Counted from the first letter of the stretch, positions 8,844 to 18,154 are shown. The stretch: 64,000 bases of DNA from JAXDBM01 sp963709485 (GCA_963709485.1 CAVPWE010000001.1:310001-374000), one strand, 5' to 3'. The notes: generated by a model not told the origin, from the letters alone. Numbers and translations: made by a program.

Positions 8844-10091
8844 ATGCAGATGGAAAGAGTCGTCATCACCGGAATGGGAACGGTCAACGCCCTGGCGGAC
8901 AACACGGCGGCATTCGTCCGAGCCCTGCAGGAAGGCGCCTGCGGCATCGGGCCGATCACCCTCTTTGACACGGCGGGTTACCGGACCCGCAACGGGGCGG
9001 AGGTCAAGGACTTCAACCCCCGTGGAATCTTCCCCCGCCCCTTTTCCCTGAAGCGCATGTCCCGGGCGGACATCATGGCCCTGGCCGCAACACGGGAGGC
9101 GCTGAAGGATGCCGGTCTTTTCCCCGTGCCCAACCCCCTGCGTGAAGAAACGGGCGTGGTCATCGGTGCCGGCGCGGGCGGCAAGCTGGAAGGGGAGAAC
9201 TTCTACCGGGCCTATCTCGCCAACCGGGGGAAGCATGCGCGCTTCTCGCAGCTGTCTTCCCTTTACGGGGCGGCCTCTGCGGACCTCATCAGTTCCCGCC
9301 TCGGCCTCATGGGGCCGAAGACATCCTTCATGACGGCCTGCTCATCCGGCGCGACGGCCGTCGGTTTTGCCGGGGACCTGATCCGGCGCGGCATGGCGCC
9401 GGTCGTGATCGCCGGGGGAGTCGAGCCGCTCTGCCGGACCACTTACGCCTCCTTCAACGCCCTGCAGGCGGTTGACCCCGACTGCTGCAGGCCCTTTGAC
9501 CGGAACCGCCGGGGGCTTTCCCTGGGAGAGGCGTCGGCCATCCTTGTCCTGGAATCGCTGACCCGGGCCCGAAGCCGGGGCGCGAAAATCTATGGCGAAC
9601 TCCTGGGGTACGGCGTCACCGGCGACGCCTATCACATGACGACGCCGGACGCGGAGGCCTCCGGGGCGATACGCTCCATGACGGCGGCCTTGGCCGATGC
9701 GCGGGTCGCCGCAGAGGCGGTCGACTACATCAACGCCCACGGGACGGCCACGCCCGCCAACGACCTCATGGAAACGAAGGCGATCAAGGCGGTTTTCGGA
9801 AAGCGCGCCCGCCGCATACCGGTCAGTTCGACCAAGTCCATGACAGGGCACACCCTGGGCGCGTCGGGCGCCCTCGAGGCCGTCGTTTCCATCCTGGCCA
9901 TTTATCACGGCTTCATCCCCCCGACGATTCACCTTCAGGATCCCGATCCGGACTGTGATCTCGATTATGTGCCGTCCGTCATGCGCAAGGCGGTGCCCCA
10001 TGTCGTGCTTTCCAATTCCTTCGCCTTCGGGGGAAACAACACGTCGGTGCTTTTCGGAAGGTACACGGAAAAGGGGATTGTCCATGAATAG
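8844..10091 (+). CDS. Beta-ketoacyl-ACP synthase (KS, FabF-type), catalytically complete
   Basis: A 415-aa thiolase-fold condensing enzyme. The nucleophile Cys166 is in TACSSG, His299 in NAHGTATP and His336 in GHTLGASGA, so the Cys-His-His triad is intact. The end FAFGGNNTSVLF is standard. It should elongate an acyl-ACP with malonyl-ACP. ATG 8844 follows GGTGG closely; ATG 8850 has better spacing and is possible. The next gene, overlapping by eight bases, is a KS-like protein without the triad. Together they look like a KS/CLF heterodimer as in type II PKS and aryl-polyene systems (ApeO/ApeC). Confidence 0.9.
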   Translation: MQMERVVITGMGTVNALADNTAAFVRALQEGACGIGPITLFDTAGYRTRNGAEVKDFNPRGIFPRPFSLKRMSRADIMALAATREALKDAGLFPVPNPLREETGVVIGAGAGGKLEGENFYRAYLANRGKHARFSQLSSLYGAASADLISSRLGLMGPKTSFMTACSSGATAVGFAGDLIRRGMAPVVIAGGVEPLCRTTYASFNALQAVDPDCCRPFDRNRRGLSLGEASAILVLESLTRARSRGAKIYGELLGYGVTGDAYHMTTPDAEASGAIRSMTAALADARVAAEAVDYINAHGTATPANDLMETKAIKAVFGKRARRIPVSSTKSMTGHTLGASGALEAVVSILAIYHGFIPPTIHLQDPDPDCDLDYVPSVMRKAVPHVVLSNSFAFGGNNTSVLFGRYTEKGIVHE

Positions 10092-11316
10092 GCGGGTTGC
10101 GGTTACCGGCATCGGCCTGGTCACGCCCCTGGGCATCGGAAAAGCGGCCTTTGCGGAGCGGCTTTTCCGGGGCGACAGCGCCATTGCGGAGATCGCGGGC
10201 TTCGATACGTCCCGTTTTCCCTCGCACCTGGGAGCGGAAGTGAGGGATTTCAAAGCCCGGGATTTCATCTCGCTGAAGACGCTGCGGCGGATGGACCGGC
10301 TCTCCCAGATGGCGACGGCAGCGGCGCGCCTGGCCCTCGAGGATGCGGGCATCGTCGTGGACGCCGCGAACCGGGACCGGACCGGCATCCTGCTCGGGAC
10401 CGCCTTCGGGGCCACGGACGTCAAGACCCACTGCGCGCGCATCCTGTGCACCGAAGGTCCCGGCATGGTCAATCCCATCCTCGTGCCCAACACGGTCATG
10501 AACGCCCCGGCCGGCCACACCTCCATCGAGCTGGGCATCCGGGGGGTGAACACCACGGTCAACCACCACGCCGTCTCCGGCGAGACGGCCATCGTCTGCG
10601 CCGCCATGGATATACAGCGGGGGGCTGCCGATGTGGTTCTCGCCGGCGGGGCGGACATCCTCTCGGGATTCTTCTTCGAGGCGCTGATCCGTTTCCGGGC
10701 CGCATCCCCCGTGGATGGCGGCGCGGAGGGGGCCAGGCCCTTCGACCGCCGGCGGAACGGAGCTGTAATCGGCGAGGGCGCCGGCATCCTCTGCCTGGAG
10801 GGCCTGGACCGTGCCCGGGAGCGGGGCGCCGCCTCGTACTGCGAGATCGCGGGCTGGGGCATGAGCGCCTCGCCTGCGGGTCCGACCGACTGGCCCGACG
10901 ATCCCCGGGGGGTTCTCCTGGCCATGGGAAGGGCGGTCCGTTTGTCGGGACTTGCGCCGAGGGACATTGATATGGTACAGGCTGCCGCGAACGGCGGAAA
11001 AAATCCCGATCGGATCGAGGCGGAGGCGTGCAGCCGCTTTTTTGCATCACCGGCGGGGCCTTTCATGGCTTCGGTGAAGGGGGCGGCGGGAGAGAGCTTT
11101 TCCTCCGGGGGCATCCGGGCCGCGGCTCTGGCATTGTCCATTCGGAACGGCATGGTCCCTCCGACCCTGGGGGTGGCCGATCCCATCGAGCGGTTGAACA
11201 TCGTGACGGGCACGTCCGTCAAGGCCGATATCCGCTGCGGCCTGCTGAACGGCATTTCCTATGGGGGAACGAATGTTTCCGTCGTTGTAAAAAGGACCTC
11301 GCCTGACGGGTGCTAA
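10084..11316 (+). CDS. KS-like chain-length factor without catalytic Cys-His-His
   Basis: A 410-aa KS-fold protein that starts like a synthase (VAVTGIGLVTPLG) and ends like one (GISYGGTNVSVVVK). Where the nucleophile TACSSG is expected it reads HHAVSGETA, with Val164 in place of Cys. The NAHGTxTP region reads QAAANGGKNP, and GHxxGAxG reads GESFSSGG. All three catalytic residues are therefore replaced, so it should not condense alone. Overlap with an intact KS gene suggests a chain-length-factor partner controlling product length. An ordinary degenerate pseudogene is unlikely, because the frame is intact and the other fold motifs are kept. Confidence 0.85.
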   Translation: MNRRVAVTGIGLVTPLGIGKAAFAERLFRGDSAIAEIAGFDTSRFPSHLGAEVRDFKARDFISLKTLRRMDRLSQMATAAARLALEDAGIVVDAANRDRTGILLGTAFGATDVKTHCARILCTEGPGMVNPILVPNTVMNAPAGHTSIELGIRGVNTTVNHHAVSGETAIVCAAMDIQRGAADVVLAGGADILSGFFFEALIRFRAASPVDGGAEGARPFDRRRNGAVIGEGAGILCLEGLDRARERGAASYCEIAGWGMSASPAGPTDWPDDPRGVLLAMGRAVRLSGLAPRDIDMVQAAANGGKNPDRIEAEACSRFFASPAGPFMASVKGAAGESFSSGGIRAAALALSIRNGMVPPTLGVADPIERLNIVTGTSVKADIRCGLLNGISYGGTNVSVVVKRTSPDGC

Positions 11317-11340
11317 AGGGTTCAGGGACAGCGAACCCTT
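11316..11340 (+). other. 8-bp perfect inverted repeat between CLF and ligase genes
   Basis: AAGGGTTC (11316-11323) pairs with GAACCCTT (11333-11340) around a nine-base loop, directly after the CLF stop. No U-tract follows, so it is not a clear terminator. It may be an mRNA processing or stabilising hairpin in the longest gap of this part of the operon. Confidence 0.35.
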
Positions 11341-11384
11341 GTATAAAGTTTTCGCAAAGATCGTCGTATTGCAGGAGGCGTTGC

Positions 11385-12905
11385 ATGAATGTCGGTGAAT
11401 GGATAACCAAACGAACCTTGAACCACCCCGGACGGCTTTTTCTGCAGGATGAGGGCGGGCGGGAGTTCGACAACAGAACGTTCAATGAGCGGGTCAACCG
11501 CATGGCCCGCGCCCTGGCGGACCTGGGCATCGTCAAGGGGGAGCGGGTTGCCGCCCTGATGCTCAATGCCAGCGAGTTCCTGGAGATTTTTTTCGCCTGC
11601 GGCAAGACCGGCGCGATCATGGTGCCCGTCAACTTCCGCCTGGCGGCGCCGGAGCTGATCTACATTCTCGGGGACAGCGCGCCCCGGGCGCTGGTCTACT
11701 CCTCGGATTTTGCCGAAAAGGTGCAGGCCATCAAGGCCACCGGGCTTCCCATTGCCCGCTACTTCCGCCACGGCGGCGAGAAGCTTGCGGAAGATCCGCC
11801 GCTGGCCGATTTCGTGGCGCGCTTCCCGGCGGACGAGCCGGTCCCGGTCCGTGAAGTGACGGACGACGACCCGCTCTTCATCATGTACACGTCCGGAACC
11901 ACGGGCGACCCGAAGGGCGCCGTGCTTTCGAACGGGAACGTCCTATTCGGCGCGATCCATTCGCTGGTGGGATACGGCATCAACCACACCTACAAATCCC
12001 TGGTCGTCGCCCCGCTGTTCCATATCGGGGCGCTGGTCGCGTCGGCGACCCCCGTCATTTATGCCGGCGGCTCGCTGGTGCTCCAGAGCTTCTACAACGC
12101 CTCGGAGGTCATCAAGCTGATCCAGCGCGAGAAGATCAACTACATGTTTGCCGTGCCGGTGATGTTCCAGGTGATGACCAAATCGGAGGAGTGGGAAAAG
12201 GCGGAGTTCTCCCACGTCCACTTTTTCATCTCCGGCGGCGCGCCCATTCCCACCCCCGTCATCCGGATGTACCAGGAGGACAAGGGCATCGGCTTCGTCC
12301 AGGGGTACGGCATGACGGAGTGCGGACGCCTGACCTCGCTCGACCTGGAGGATTCCATCCGCAAGGCGGGGTCCGTGGGCAAGGAGGTCTTCCACCTGAA
12401 GCTCCGCATCGTGGACAAAAGCGGCCGGGACGTGGCGCCGGGGGAGCCGGGCGAAATCATCGTGAAAGGCCCCAACGTGTTCACACGCTACTGGAACAAG
12501 CCGGCGGAGACGGCGGAATCCGTCCGGGACGGCTGGTTCCACACGAACGACATGGGCCGGCGCGACGATGAAGGGTTCGTCTATGTGATCGGCCGCAAGC
12601 AGGAACTGATCATCAGCTCCGGCGAAAACATCTACCCCGCCGAGGTGGAGCGGGTTATCCAGGCGCTTCCCCAGGTCCGGGAGGCGGCCGCGGTGGCCAT
12701 GCCCGACGAGACGCGCGGCGAGGTCGTCGCGGCCTTCGTCATGCTGCACGAGGGCAAACCGCTCACCGAGGATGAGCTGATTCAGGCCCTGGAAGGCAGG
12801 ATCGCCCATTTCAAGATCCCGAAGAAGGTCATTTTCGTCGATCATTTCCCCAGAAATTCCGCAGGCAAGATCCTCAAACGGGAGTTGAAAAAGCAGGTGC
12901 AGTGA
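11385..12905 (+). CDS. Class I acyl-CoA (acyl-ACP) ligase
   Basis: A 506-aa ANL-superfamily adenylating enzyme. The P-loop-like motif is in MYTSGTTGDPKG, the A5 motif is GYGMTE, the hinge region reads GRKQELIISSGENIYP, and the C-terminal catalytic Lys is in SAGKILKREL. It activates a carboxylate with ATP and loads it on CoA or a carrier protein. ATG 11385 follows GGAGG at ideal spacing. Aryl-polyene clusters use such an enzyme to load the aromatic starter; an ordinary fatty acid is equally possible here, since no ammonia-lyase gene is visible in the window. Confidence 0.9.
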   Translation: MNVGEWITKRTLNHPGRLFLQDEGGREFDNRTFNERVNRMARALADLGIVKGERVAALMLNASEFLEIFFACGKTGAIMVPVNFRLAAPELIYILGDSAPRALVYSSDFAEKVQAIKATGLPIARYFRHGGEKLAEDPPLADFVARFPADEPVPVREVTDDDPLFIMYTSGTTGDPKGAVLSNGNVLFGAIHSLVGYGINHTYKSLVVAPLFHIGALVASATPVIYAGGSLVLQSFYNASEVIKLIQREKINYMFAVPVMFQVMTKSEEWEKAEFSHVHFFISGGAPIPTPVIRMYQEDKGIGFVQGYGMTECGRLTSLDLEDSIRKAGSVGKEVFHLKLRIVDKSGRDVAPGEPGEIIVKGPNVFTRYWNKPAETAESVRDGWFHTNDMGRRDDEGFVYVIGRKQELIISSGENIYPAEVERVIQALPQVREAAAVAMPDETRGEVVAAFVMLHEGKPLTEDELIQALEGRIAHFKIPKKVIFVDHFPRNSAGKILKRELKKQVQ

Positions 12906-12957
12906 ATTGGGGCGGGGCCGGCGCCGTTCCTGAAAGGCCACGGCAGGTTCATCACGG

Positions 12958-15900
12958 ATGACGGGCTTCATGTTTTTGCAGCGTTACAGACTGCGATGGT
13001 CGTTCATTCTTCTGGTGGTCCTGGCGGTGACGGGGCTGTTTGTTTCGGCCCTGCACCGCCTTGGCTTCGACACCGACCTCATCGCCTCCCTGCCGCAGGA
13101 TGACCCCGTCCTGGCCGACGCCCGCCGGATCATTGCCAACCACCCGATCCAGGACCGGGTGGTCATCGACGTCGGCCTTCCCCGTGCAAATCCGGATGGT
13201 CTGGTCCAAGCCGCCGCTCTGATCGAGCAGCGCCTGCGGGAGAGCGGCCTTTTCGCGCGGGTCGGCCTGGAGCAGGAGCAGCAGCGCATCCCGGAGCTGT
13301 TCCAGTCGGTGACCGTGCATCTTCCCGTCCTCCTGTCCGCAGGGGATCTGGAGGAAAAAGTCAGGCCCCTGCTGGAGCCTGCGCAGGTCCGCGCGGCGCT
13401 CTTCAATCACCTTTCCCAACTGGGCGATCTGGAAGGCATCGGCCAGGCCGCCATGATCGCCCGGGACCCCCTCAATCTCAGGAACCTGGTTTTATCCCGG
13501 CTGTCCCACCTGGCGCCCACGCGGAACGCCCGGATCCACAAGGGCCGTCTTTTGTCTGCCGACGGGAAGCACCTGCTGATCGTGGCCGAGCCCGTGACAT
13601 CCGGCGCCGACACCTCCTTCTCGCGGAAGGTCACGGCTCTCATCGACGGGATCGGCGCGGAGCTGAACCGGGAAGGGCGGGAAGCCGTGACGCTGACTCC
13701 GGCCGGCACCTACCGGGCGGCGCTGGACAACGAGGTCAGCATGAAACGGGGCACGGAGCGGGCTGTTCTGTTCTCAACCGTCGCCATCGTGCTGCTGCTG
13801 CTGGTCGCCTTTCCGAGGCCCCTGATCGGGCTGCTGGCGCTGTTGCCGTCCGTGGTGGGGACCATGCTGGGCCTCTTCGTGTATTCGCTCTTTCATCCGT
13901 CCATCACGATGATGGCCATCGGCTTCGGAAGCGCCATCATCTCCTTCACCGTCGATTACGGCATCGCCTACCTGCTTTTTCTGGACCGCTCCCACCAGAC
14001 CTACGGCCTGGAGGCGACCAAAGAGGTCTGGTCGCTCGGCCTCCTGGCCATGCTGACCACGGCGGTCAGCTTTGCCTTCCTGGCGGTCAGCGGGTTTGCC
14101 GCCCTGGCCCAGATCGGGGAATTTGCCGCCCTTGGTGTCCTGTTTACCTATATTTTCGTGCATGCCATCTATCCGGTGATCTTTCCGGTCATGCCGCCGG
14201 CCGGCGGCATGAGCCGGCTCCCCGTGCAGGCCCTGGCCAACCGGCTGGCATCGGGTCGGAGCCGGGGGAAGCTGTATGCCGCGCTCGGCCTGGCCCTGAT
14301 CCTACTCCTCTTCGCGAAACCGGTTTTCCGTGTGGACATCAACGCGATGAATTCGGTCAGCCGGGAATCCCTCGCGGCGGAAAAACTGCTGACCGATGTC
14401 TGGGGAAACCTTTTCAGCAGAATCTATGTCATGGCGGAAGGGCGTGACGTTCAGGAGCTGCAGCGAAAGGGCGACCGCCTGGCGGTCCTGCTGGAAGAGG
14501 ATGTCGGCAACGGTACGCTCGCCTCCGCCTTTGTGCCTTCCCAGATTTTTCCGGGGGAGGAGCGGGCCGGGCGAAACCTTGCGGCCTGGCGGTCATTCTG
14601 GCATCCGGAGCGGGTGGCCGCGCTCCGTGAAGCTCTTGAACGGGCCTCTCGGGAACTGGGCTTTGCACAGGATGCCTTCTCGCCCTTCTTCAGCCTGCTG
14701 GAGACGGCCGGGATGAATGCCCCGGCGGTCCCGGCGGCCTTTCACGGCCTGCTGGGGATTGCCGAGAGCCGCGACCGCTCCGGATGGATCCAGATCTCGA
14801 ACCTGACGCCGGGGCCGGCCTACCGGGGGGAAGCCTTTGACAAGAAATTGCGGACCGGCGGGCTGGCGCGGATGTTCGACGCCGGCCTGTTCGGCCAAAG
14901 GCTGGCCGAAGCGCTGCTGTCCGGTTTCATCCGGATGGCGCTGATGGTAGGGGGCATGACGCTGGTGGTTGCCTTCATCTACCTCCTGGACTGGCGGTTG
15001 ACGCTGCTGGGACTCCTCCCGACTTTATTTGCGCTCATTTGCACCCTGGGGACCCTGAACCTGCTCGGCCAGCCGCTGGGCATTCCCGCCATCATGGTCG
15101 CCGTGGTGGTGATCGGCATGGGGTCGGACTACGCCCTCTACCTGGTCCGCTCCCACCAGCGCTACATGGATGAGGATCATCCCTCCATGGGCCTGATCCG
15201 CCTTTCCGTTTTCCTTTCCTTTGCCACGACCCTCATGGGTTTCGGCGTCCTGGCCCTCTCCGGCCACGCCCTCCTGAGGAGCGCGGGCATTGCCCTGGCG
15301 CTGGGCATCGGCTATTCCTATATCGGGGCGGTCGCCATCACGCCGCCGCTATTGACGCGTGTTTTCGCGCCGGCCGCATGGCCTGACGGGGAGATCGTTC
15401 CGGGCTCGCGCCGGCACCGGTCGCGGGCGCTGCGGCGATACCGCCACATGGAGGCCTATCCGCGGCTTTTCGCCCGGTTCAAGATCCTGCTGGATCCCAT
15501 GTTTCCCCGGCTGGCCGGTTTCGTGCGTTCTCCGCGGCACATCATCGACATCGGCTGCGGCTACGGGGTCCCTTCCGTCTGGCTGCTTTCCCTGTTCCCG
15601 CAGGCGCACGTCTACGGCATCGATCCGGACCGAAGGCGGGTCGTGATTGCCGCCCGGGCCTTTGCCGGAAGGGGATTTGCCGAGACCGGGAGCGCGCCCG
15701 GCCTGCTCGTATCCGCCCCGGACCGGGTGGATACGGCGCTGATGGTCGACGTAATGCACCTGCTCTCCGACGATGAGGCAAGAATGACGCTTCAGTGCCT
15801 GCGGGAAAAGCTCGCGCCCGAAGGAAGGCTGATCCTTCGGGTGACCGTGCCCTCCGGGCGGCGCCCTTCCTGGCTGCGCCGGGTCGAGATGTGGCGGCTC

Positions 15901-16038
15901 GGGACCTTGAAGCGGGCGCCCCGTTACCGCACCGCGGAGGAGGTGAGGGCGCTGCTGTCCGGGGCCGGCTTCAGCATCGAGCGCGCCGAGCCGGACGCCG
16001 CGGGACGTGAAGAAGTGTGGTTCGTGGGCAGGGCCTGA
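12958..16038 (+). CDS. MMPL/RND-type lipid exporter fused to a SAM-dependent methyltransferase
   Basis: A 1,026-aa protein. TM1 at residues 15-33 is followed by a large periplasmic loop to about 255, a first MMPL bundle (about 260-405), a second loop (about 450-650) and a second bundle (about 655-800, with GMGSDYALYLVRSHQRY). After a basic linker, residues 820-1026 form a class I methyltransferase with motif I DIGCGYG at about 862. MMPL pumps export lipids; the methyltransferase would lie in the cytoplasm. Aryl-polyene clusters normally encode these functions separately. The frame is continuous through the junction near 15400, so this is a real fusion in this sequence. Confidence 0.85.
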   Translation: MTGFMFLQRYRLRWSFILLVVLAVTGLFVSALHRLGFDTDLIASLPQDDPVLADARRIIANHPIQDRVVIDVGLPRANPDGLVQAAALIEQRLRESGLFARVGLEQEQQRIPELFQSVTVHLPVLLSAGDLEEKVRPLLEPAQVRAALFNHLSQLGDLEGIGQAAMIARDPLNLRNLVLSRLSHLAPTRNARIHKGRLLSADGKHLLIVAEPVTSGADTSFSRKVTALIDGIGAELNREGREAVTLTPAGTYRAALDNEVSMKRGTERAVLFSTVAIVLLLLVAFPRPLIGLLALLPSVVGTMLGLFVYSLFHPSITMMAIGFGSAIISFTVDYGIAYLLFLDRSHQTYGLEATKEVWSLGLLAMLTTAVSFAFLAVSGFAALAQIGEFAALGVLFTYIFVHAIYPVIFPVMPPAGGMSRLPVQALANRLASGRSRGKLYAALGLALILLLFAKPVFRVDINAMNSVSRESLAAEKLLTDVWGNLFSRIYVMAEGRDVQELQRKGDRLAVLLEEDVGNGTLASAFVPSQIFPGEERAGRNLAAWRSFWHPERVAALREALERASRELGFAQDAFSPFFSLLETAGMNAPAVPAAFHGLLGIAESRDRSGWIQISNLTPGPAYRGEAFDKKLRTGGLARMFDAGLFGQRLAEALLSGFIRMALMVGGMTLVVAFIYLLDWRLTLLGLLPTLFALICTLGTLNLLGQPLGIPAIMVAVVVIGMGSDYALYLVRSHQRYMDEDHPSMGLIRLSVFLSFATTLMGFGVLALSGHALLRSAGIALALGIGYSYIGAVAITPPLLTRVFAPAAWPDGEIVPGSRRHRSRALRRYRHMEAYPRLFARFKILLDPMFPRLAGFVRSPRHIIDIGCGYGVPSVWLLSLFPQAHVYGIDPDRRRVVIAARAFAGRGFAETGSAPGLLVSAPDRVDTALMVDVMHLLSDDEARMTLQCLREKLAPEGRLILRVTVPSGRRPSWLRRVEMWRLGTLKRAPRYRTAEEVRALLSGAGFSIERAEPDAAGREEVWFVGRA

Positions 16039-16039
16039 A

Positions 16040-16921
16040 ATGAAGGCGGATTTTTACAGGTGGCTGATGCAGGTTTCCCGGCGGGCCGGGAACTGGGTGT
16101 TCGTTGTCTTTGCCTGGTTCGTCGCCACGGGCTATTTTCTTTTCTTCCCGGCCCGCGTTGCGGTCAGCGTCCGCTTTTACCGGGCGCTCTTCCCCGCAAA
16201 ACCCCGGTGTTACAGCCTGTGGTGCGCCTGGCGGCAGTATCACCGTTTCACCAATGTCTTCCTCGACCGCTTCCTGCTCCGGGCCGGAGAGGAGATCGAA
16301 CAGGCCAGCGAGGGGTTCAATTACCTGATCGAGTCCGTGGAAAGGGGGAAGGGGGCCATTGTCCTCATGTCCCACATGGGAAACTGGGAATATGCCGCCA
16401 ACCGGATGAAGCACAAGGGAATGAAGGTCCTCCTGTACGTGGGCCGAAAGCACAAGGAGCAGATCGAGCGCATGCAGAAGGAGAGCCTGACCCGGGACGG
16501 CGTCCACATCGTCGCTGCGGATGAGGATGGCGGGTCGCCCTTCGACATTGTCGAGGGCATCCGCTTTCTGAAGGAGGGCGGCGTCGTCTCCCTGGCCGGG
16601 GATCGGCTCTGGGCGGCGGAACAGCGGTCCGTAGCCGTCCGGTTTCTCGGGCATGAGGTCCTCCTGCCGGAGAGCCCCCATCTTTTCGCCCTGATTTCCG
16701 GCGCCCCGATCATCGTCTTCTTCGTCTTCCGGGAGGGCAGCAGAAAATACCGCACCATCATGTTTCCGCCCCAGAATGTTCAGGCGTCATCCCGGGCGGA
16801 GCGTCAGGAGGCCATTCAGGCCTCCGCCCAGCGCTATGCATGGCTCCTGGAGGAAATGGTCCGCCGGCACCCCTTCGAATGGTACCATTTCGAGCCCTTC
16901 CTGGGGAATAAACTGGAGTAG
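16040..16921 (+). CDS. LpxL/HtrB-like lysophospholipid acyltransferase
   Basis: A 293-aa protein with an N-terminal membrane segment and the motif SHMGNWEYA, which carries the HX4E catalytic pair of lipid A late acyltransferases. ATG 16040 lies just after the MMPL-methyltransferase stop (TGAAATGA), so it is coupled. It would transfer an acyl or polyene chain to a lipid acceptor at the inner membrane. Such an acyltransferase is a regular member of aryl-polyene clusters. It ends this operon: the next gene is convergent 37 bases on. Confidence 0.82.
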   Translation: MKADFYRWLMQVSRRAGNWVFVVFAWFVATGYFLFFPARVAVSVRFYRALFPAKPRCYSLWCAWRQYHRFTNVFLDRFLLRAGEEIEQASEGFNYLIESVERGKGAIVLMSHMGNWEYAANRMKHKGMKVLLYVGRKHKEQIERMQKESLTRDGVHIVAADEDGGSPFDIVEGIRFLKEGGVVSLAGDRLWAAEQRSVAVRFLGHEVLLPESPHLFALISGAPIIVFFVFREGSRKYRTIMFPPQNVQASSRAERQEAIQASAQRYAWLLEEMVRRHPFEWYHFEPFLGNKLE

Positions 16922-16957
16922 CGGACGGATCGGGCCGGCCGCTTTCCCCGTTGCGGA

Positions 16958-18043
16958 TTATTTGTAGGCGGTGAAGTCCACCCCGCGCATGCGCCCGCGC
17001 TCCTGGAACCACTCCGCTTCCGTGAAGGGCGGCGCTGACAGCGCTTCCGGGTCCTTGTGAACCAGCCGCATGGCTTCGGCCGGGCAATGGCGGATGCAGA
17101 GGCCGCAGCCGATGCACCGGTCCGGAACGACCCGGTACGCATCCCCGCTTTCTTCGATGGCGCCGACCTGGCAGCGTTCACCGGCGCAGATCCCGCAGCC
17201 GGTACAGGTTGCCGCATCGATCTCCGCGCGGTAATGGGAGTTGACGACCTGCGAAGCCGGTATCTTGAAATCGTTGATTGCACGGAGTACGCCGCAGCAG
17301 CATTTGCAGCAGTTGCAGATGTAGAACTGGCCGAACTGGATATTGGCCGTCAGGTGCACCAGTCCCGCTTCTTCGGCCCTGTCCAGCAGCGCGTAGGCCT
17401 CTTCCCTGGAAATGACGCGGCCATGGGCGGATTTGTCGAAAATACCGGGGACCGGGGCGACGGCCAGGCAGACGTTCGTGGGCCGGTCGCAGGGATGTCC
17501 GAGAAGTGCGCGCTCCTTCTTGCAGATGCATTCGTTCACGAGAAAGGACTGGCCGTTCTCGATGATGGTGGAAACCCTTTCATAGGGCAGCGTTTCCTGG
17601 CTGAAGGGAATCGCCTCCTCCACAGCCAGGGTCTGCATGAGCTGCGGCTGGCTGTTGAAAAACTGGTTGCCGAAAGCCGGCCAGTACGCATCAACCTCTT
17701 CCGCGAACTCCCGGTTCATCCGGTGAAGCTGGAATTCATAGATCCCGAAAACCCAGGGCAGCATCCGGAAGAACCGGGCTTCGCCCAGTTGGATCATCAT
17801 GACCTGCCCCGCTTCCGCCATGCCCGCAAGCAGGCTTTCCAGGCCCTCCGCGGAGCGTCCGGTGCGGCCGGCGATCTCCTCGGCCGTTTCAAAGGTCAGC
17901 CGCAGGTCGCAGAAAAGACCGGCCTGCTCCGGCGCAAACACCTTCTTGAGCAGCCGGATTTCCACGCCGCTTTCCGTCTCCGGGAACCCGTTGGGCAGGG
18001 TATTCAGCACCTGGGCGAGCCGATGGTAGATTTCATCGTTCAT
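16958..18043 (-). CDS. Winged-helix / 4Fe-4S ferredoxin-domain protein
   Basis: A 361-aa protein. The N-terminal half has an HTH-like stretch (TAEEIAGRTGRS). A Cys-rich middle section (CICKKE, CDRP, then CNCCKCCCG) could bind further metal. The C-terminus carries two ferredoxin motifs, CTGCGICAGERC and CIGCGLCIRHC, consistent with two clusters. ATG 18043 has GAGG seven bases upstream; an in-frame GTG at 18055 is the alternative. It is probably an electron-transfer or redox-sensing protein of anaerobes. No pathway can be assigned from its neighbours. Confidence 0.65.
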   Translation of the reverse strand: MNDEIYHRLAQVLNTLPNGFPETESGVEIRLLKKVFAPEQAGLFCDLRLTFETAEEIAGRTGRSAEGLESLLAGMAEAGQVMMIQLGEARFFRMLPWVFGIYEFQLHRMNREFAEEVDAYWPAFGNQFFNSQPQLMQTLAVEEAIPFSQETLPYERVSTIIENGQSFLVNECICKKERALLGHPCDRPTNVCLAVAPVPGIFDKSAHGRVISREEAYALLDRAEEAGLVHLTANIQFGQFYICNCCKCCCGVLRAINDFKIPASQVVNSHYRAEIDAATCTGCGICAGERCQVGAIEESGDAYRVVPDRCIGCGLCIRHCPAEAMRLVHKDPEALSAPPFTEAEWFQERGRMRGVDFTAYK

Positions 18044-18125
18044 GGGAATCCTCACAACTCCTTGCGGTTCGTTCAGCGCATCCTACCCCGTATTCGGGCA
18101 GGAAGCAAAAGGTTAATGCGATCCG

Positions 18126-18154
18126 CGCGAGAATTGTGTGTCGCGAGAATTGTG
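18126..18154. repeat. Tandem 13-bp direct repeat with 16-bp period in a divergent promoter region
   Basis: CGCGAGAATTGTG occurs at 18126-18138 and again at 18142-18154, between divergently transcribed genes. A GATAAT -10-like box follows at 18176-18181 upstream of the small charged gene. Repeats about 1.5 helical turns apart could be an activator or repressor site, but no regulator is identified. Confidence 0.4.

Noticed and set aside
9342..11255. Minus-strand open frame of 637 codons opposite KS/CLF
   Set aside because: The plus-strand KS and CLF motifs are unambiguous; the antisense protein is Ala/Pro/Arg-rich without domains.
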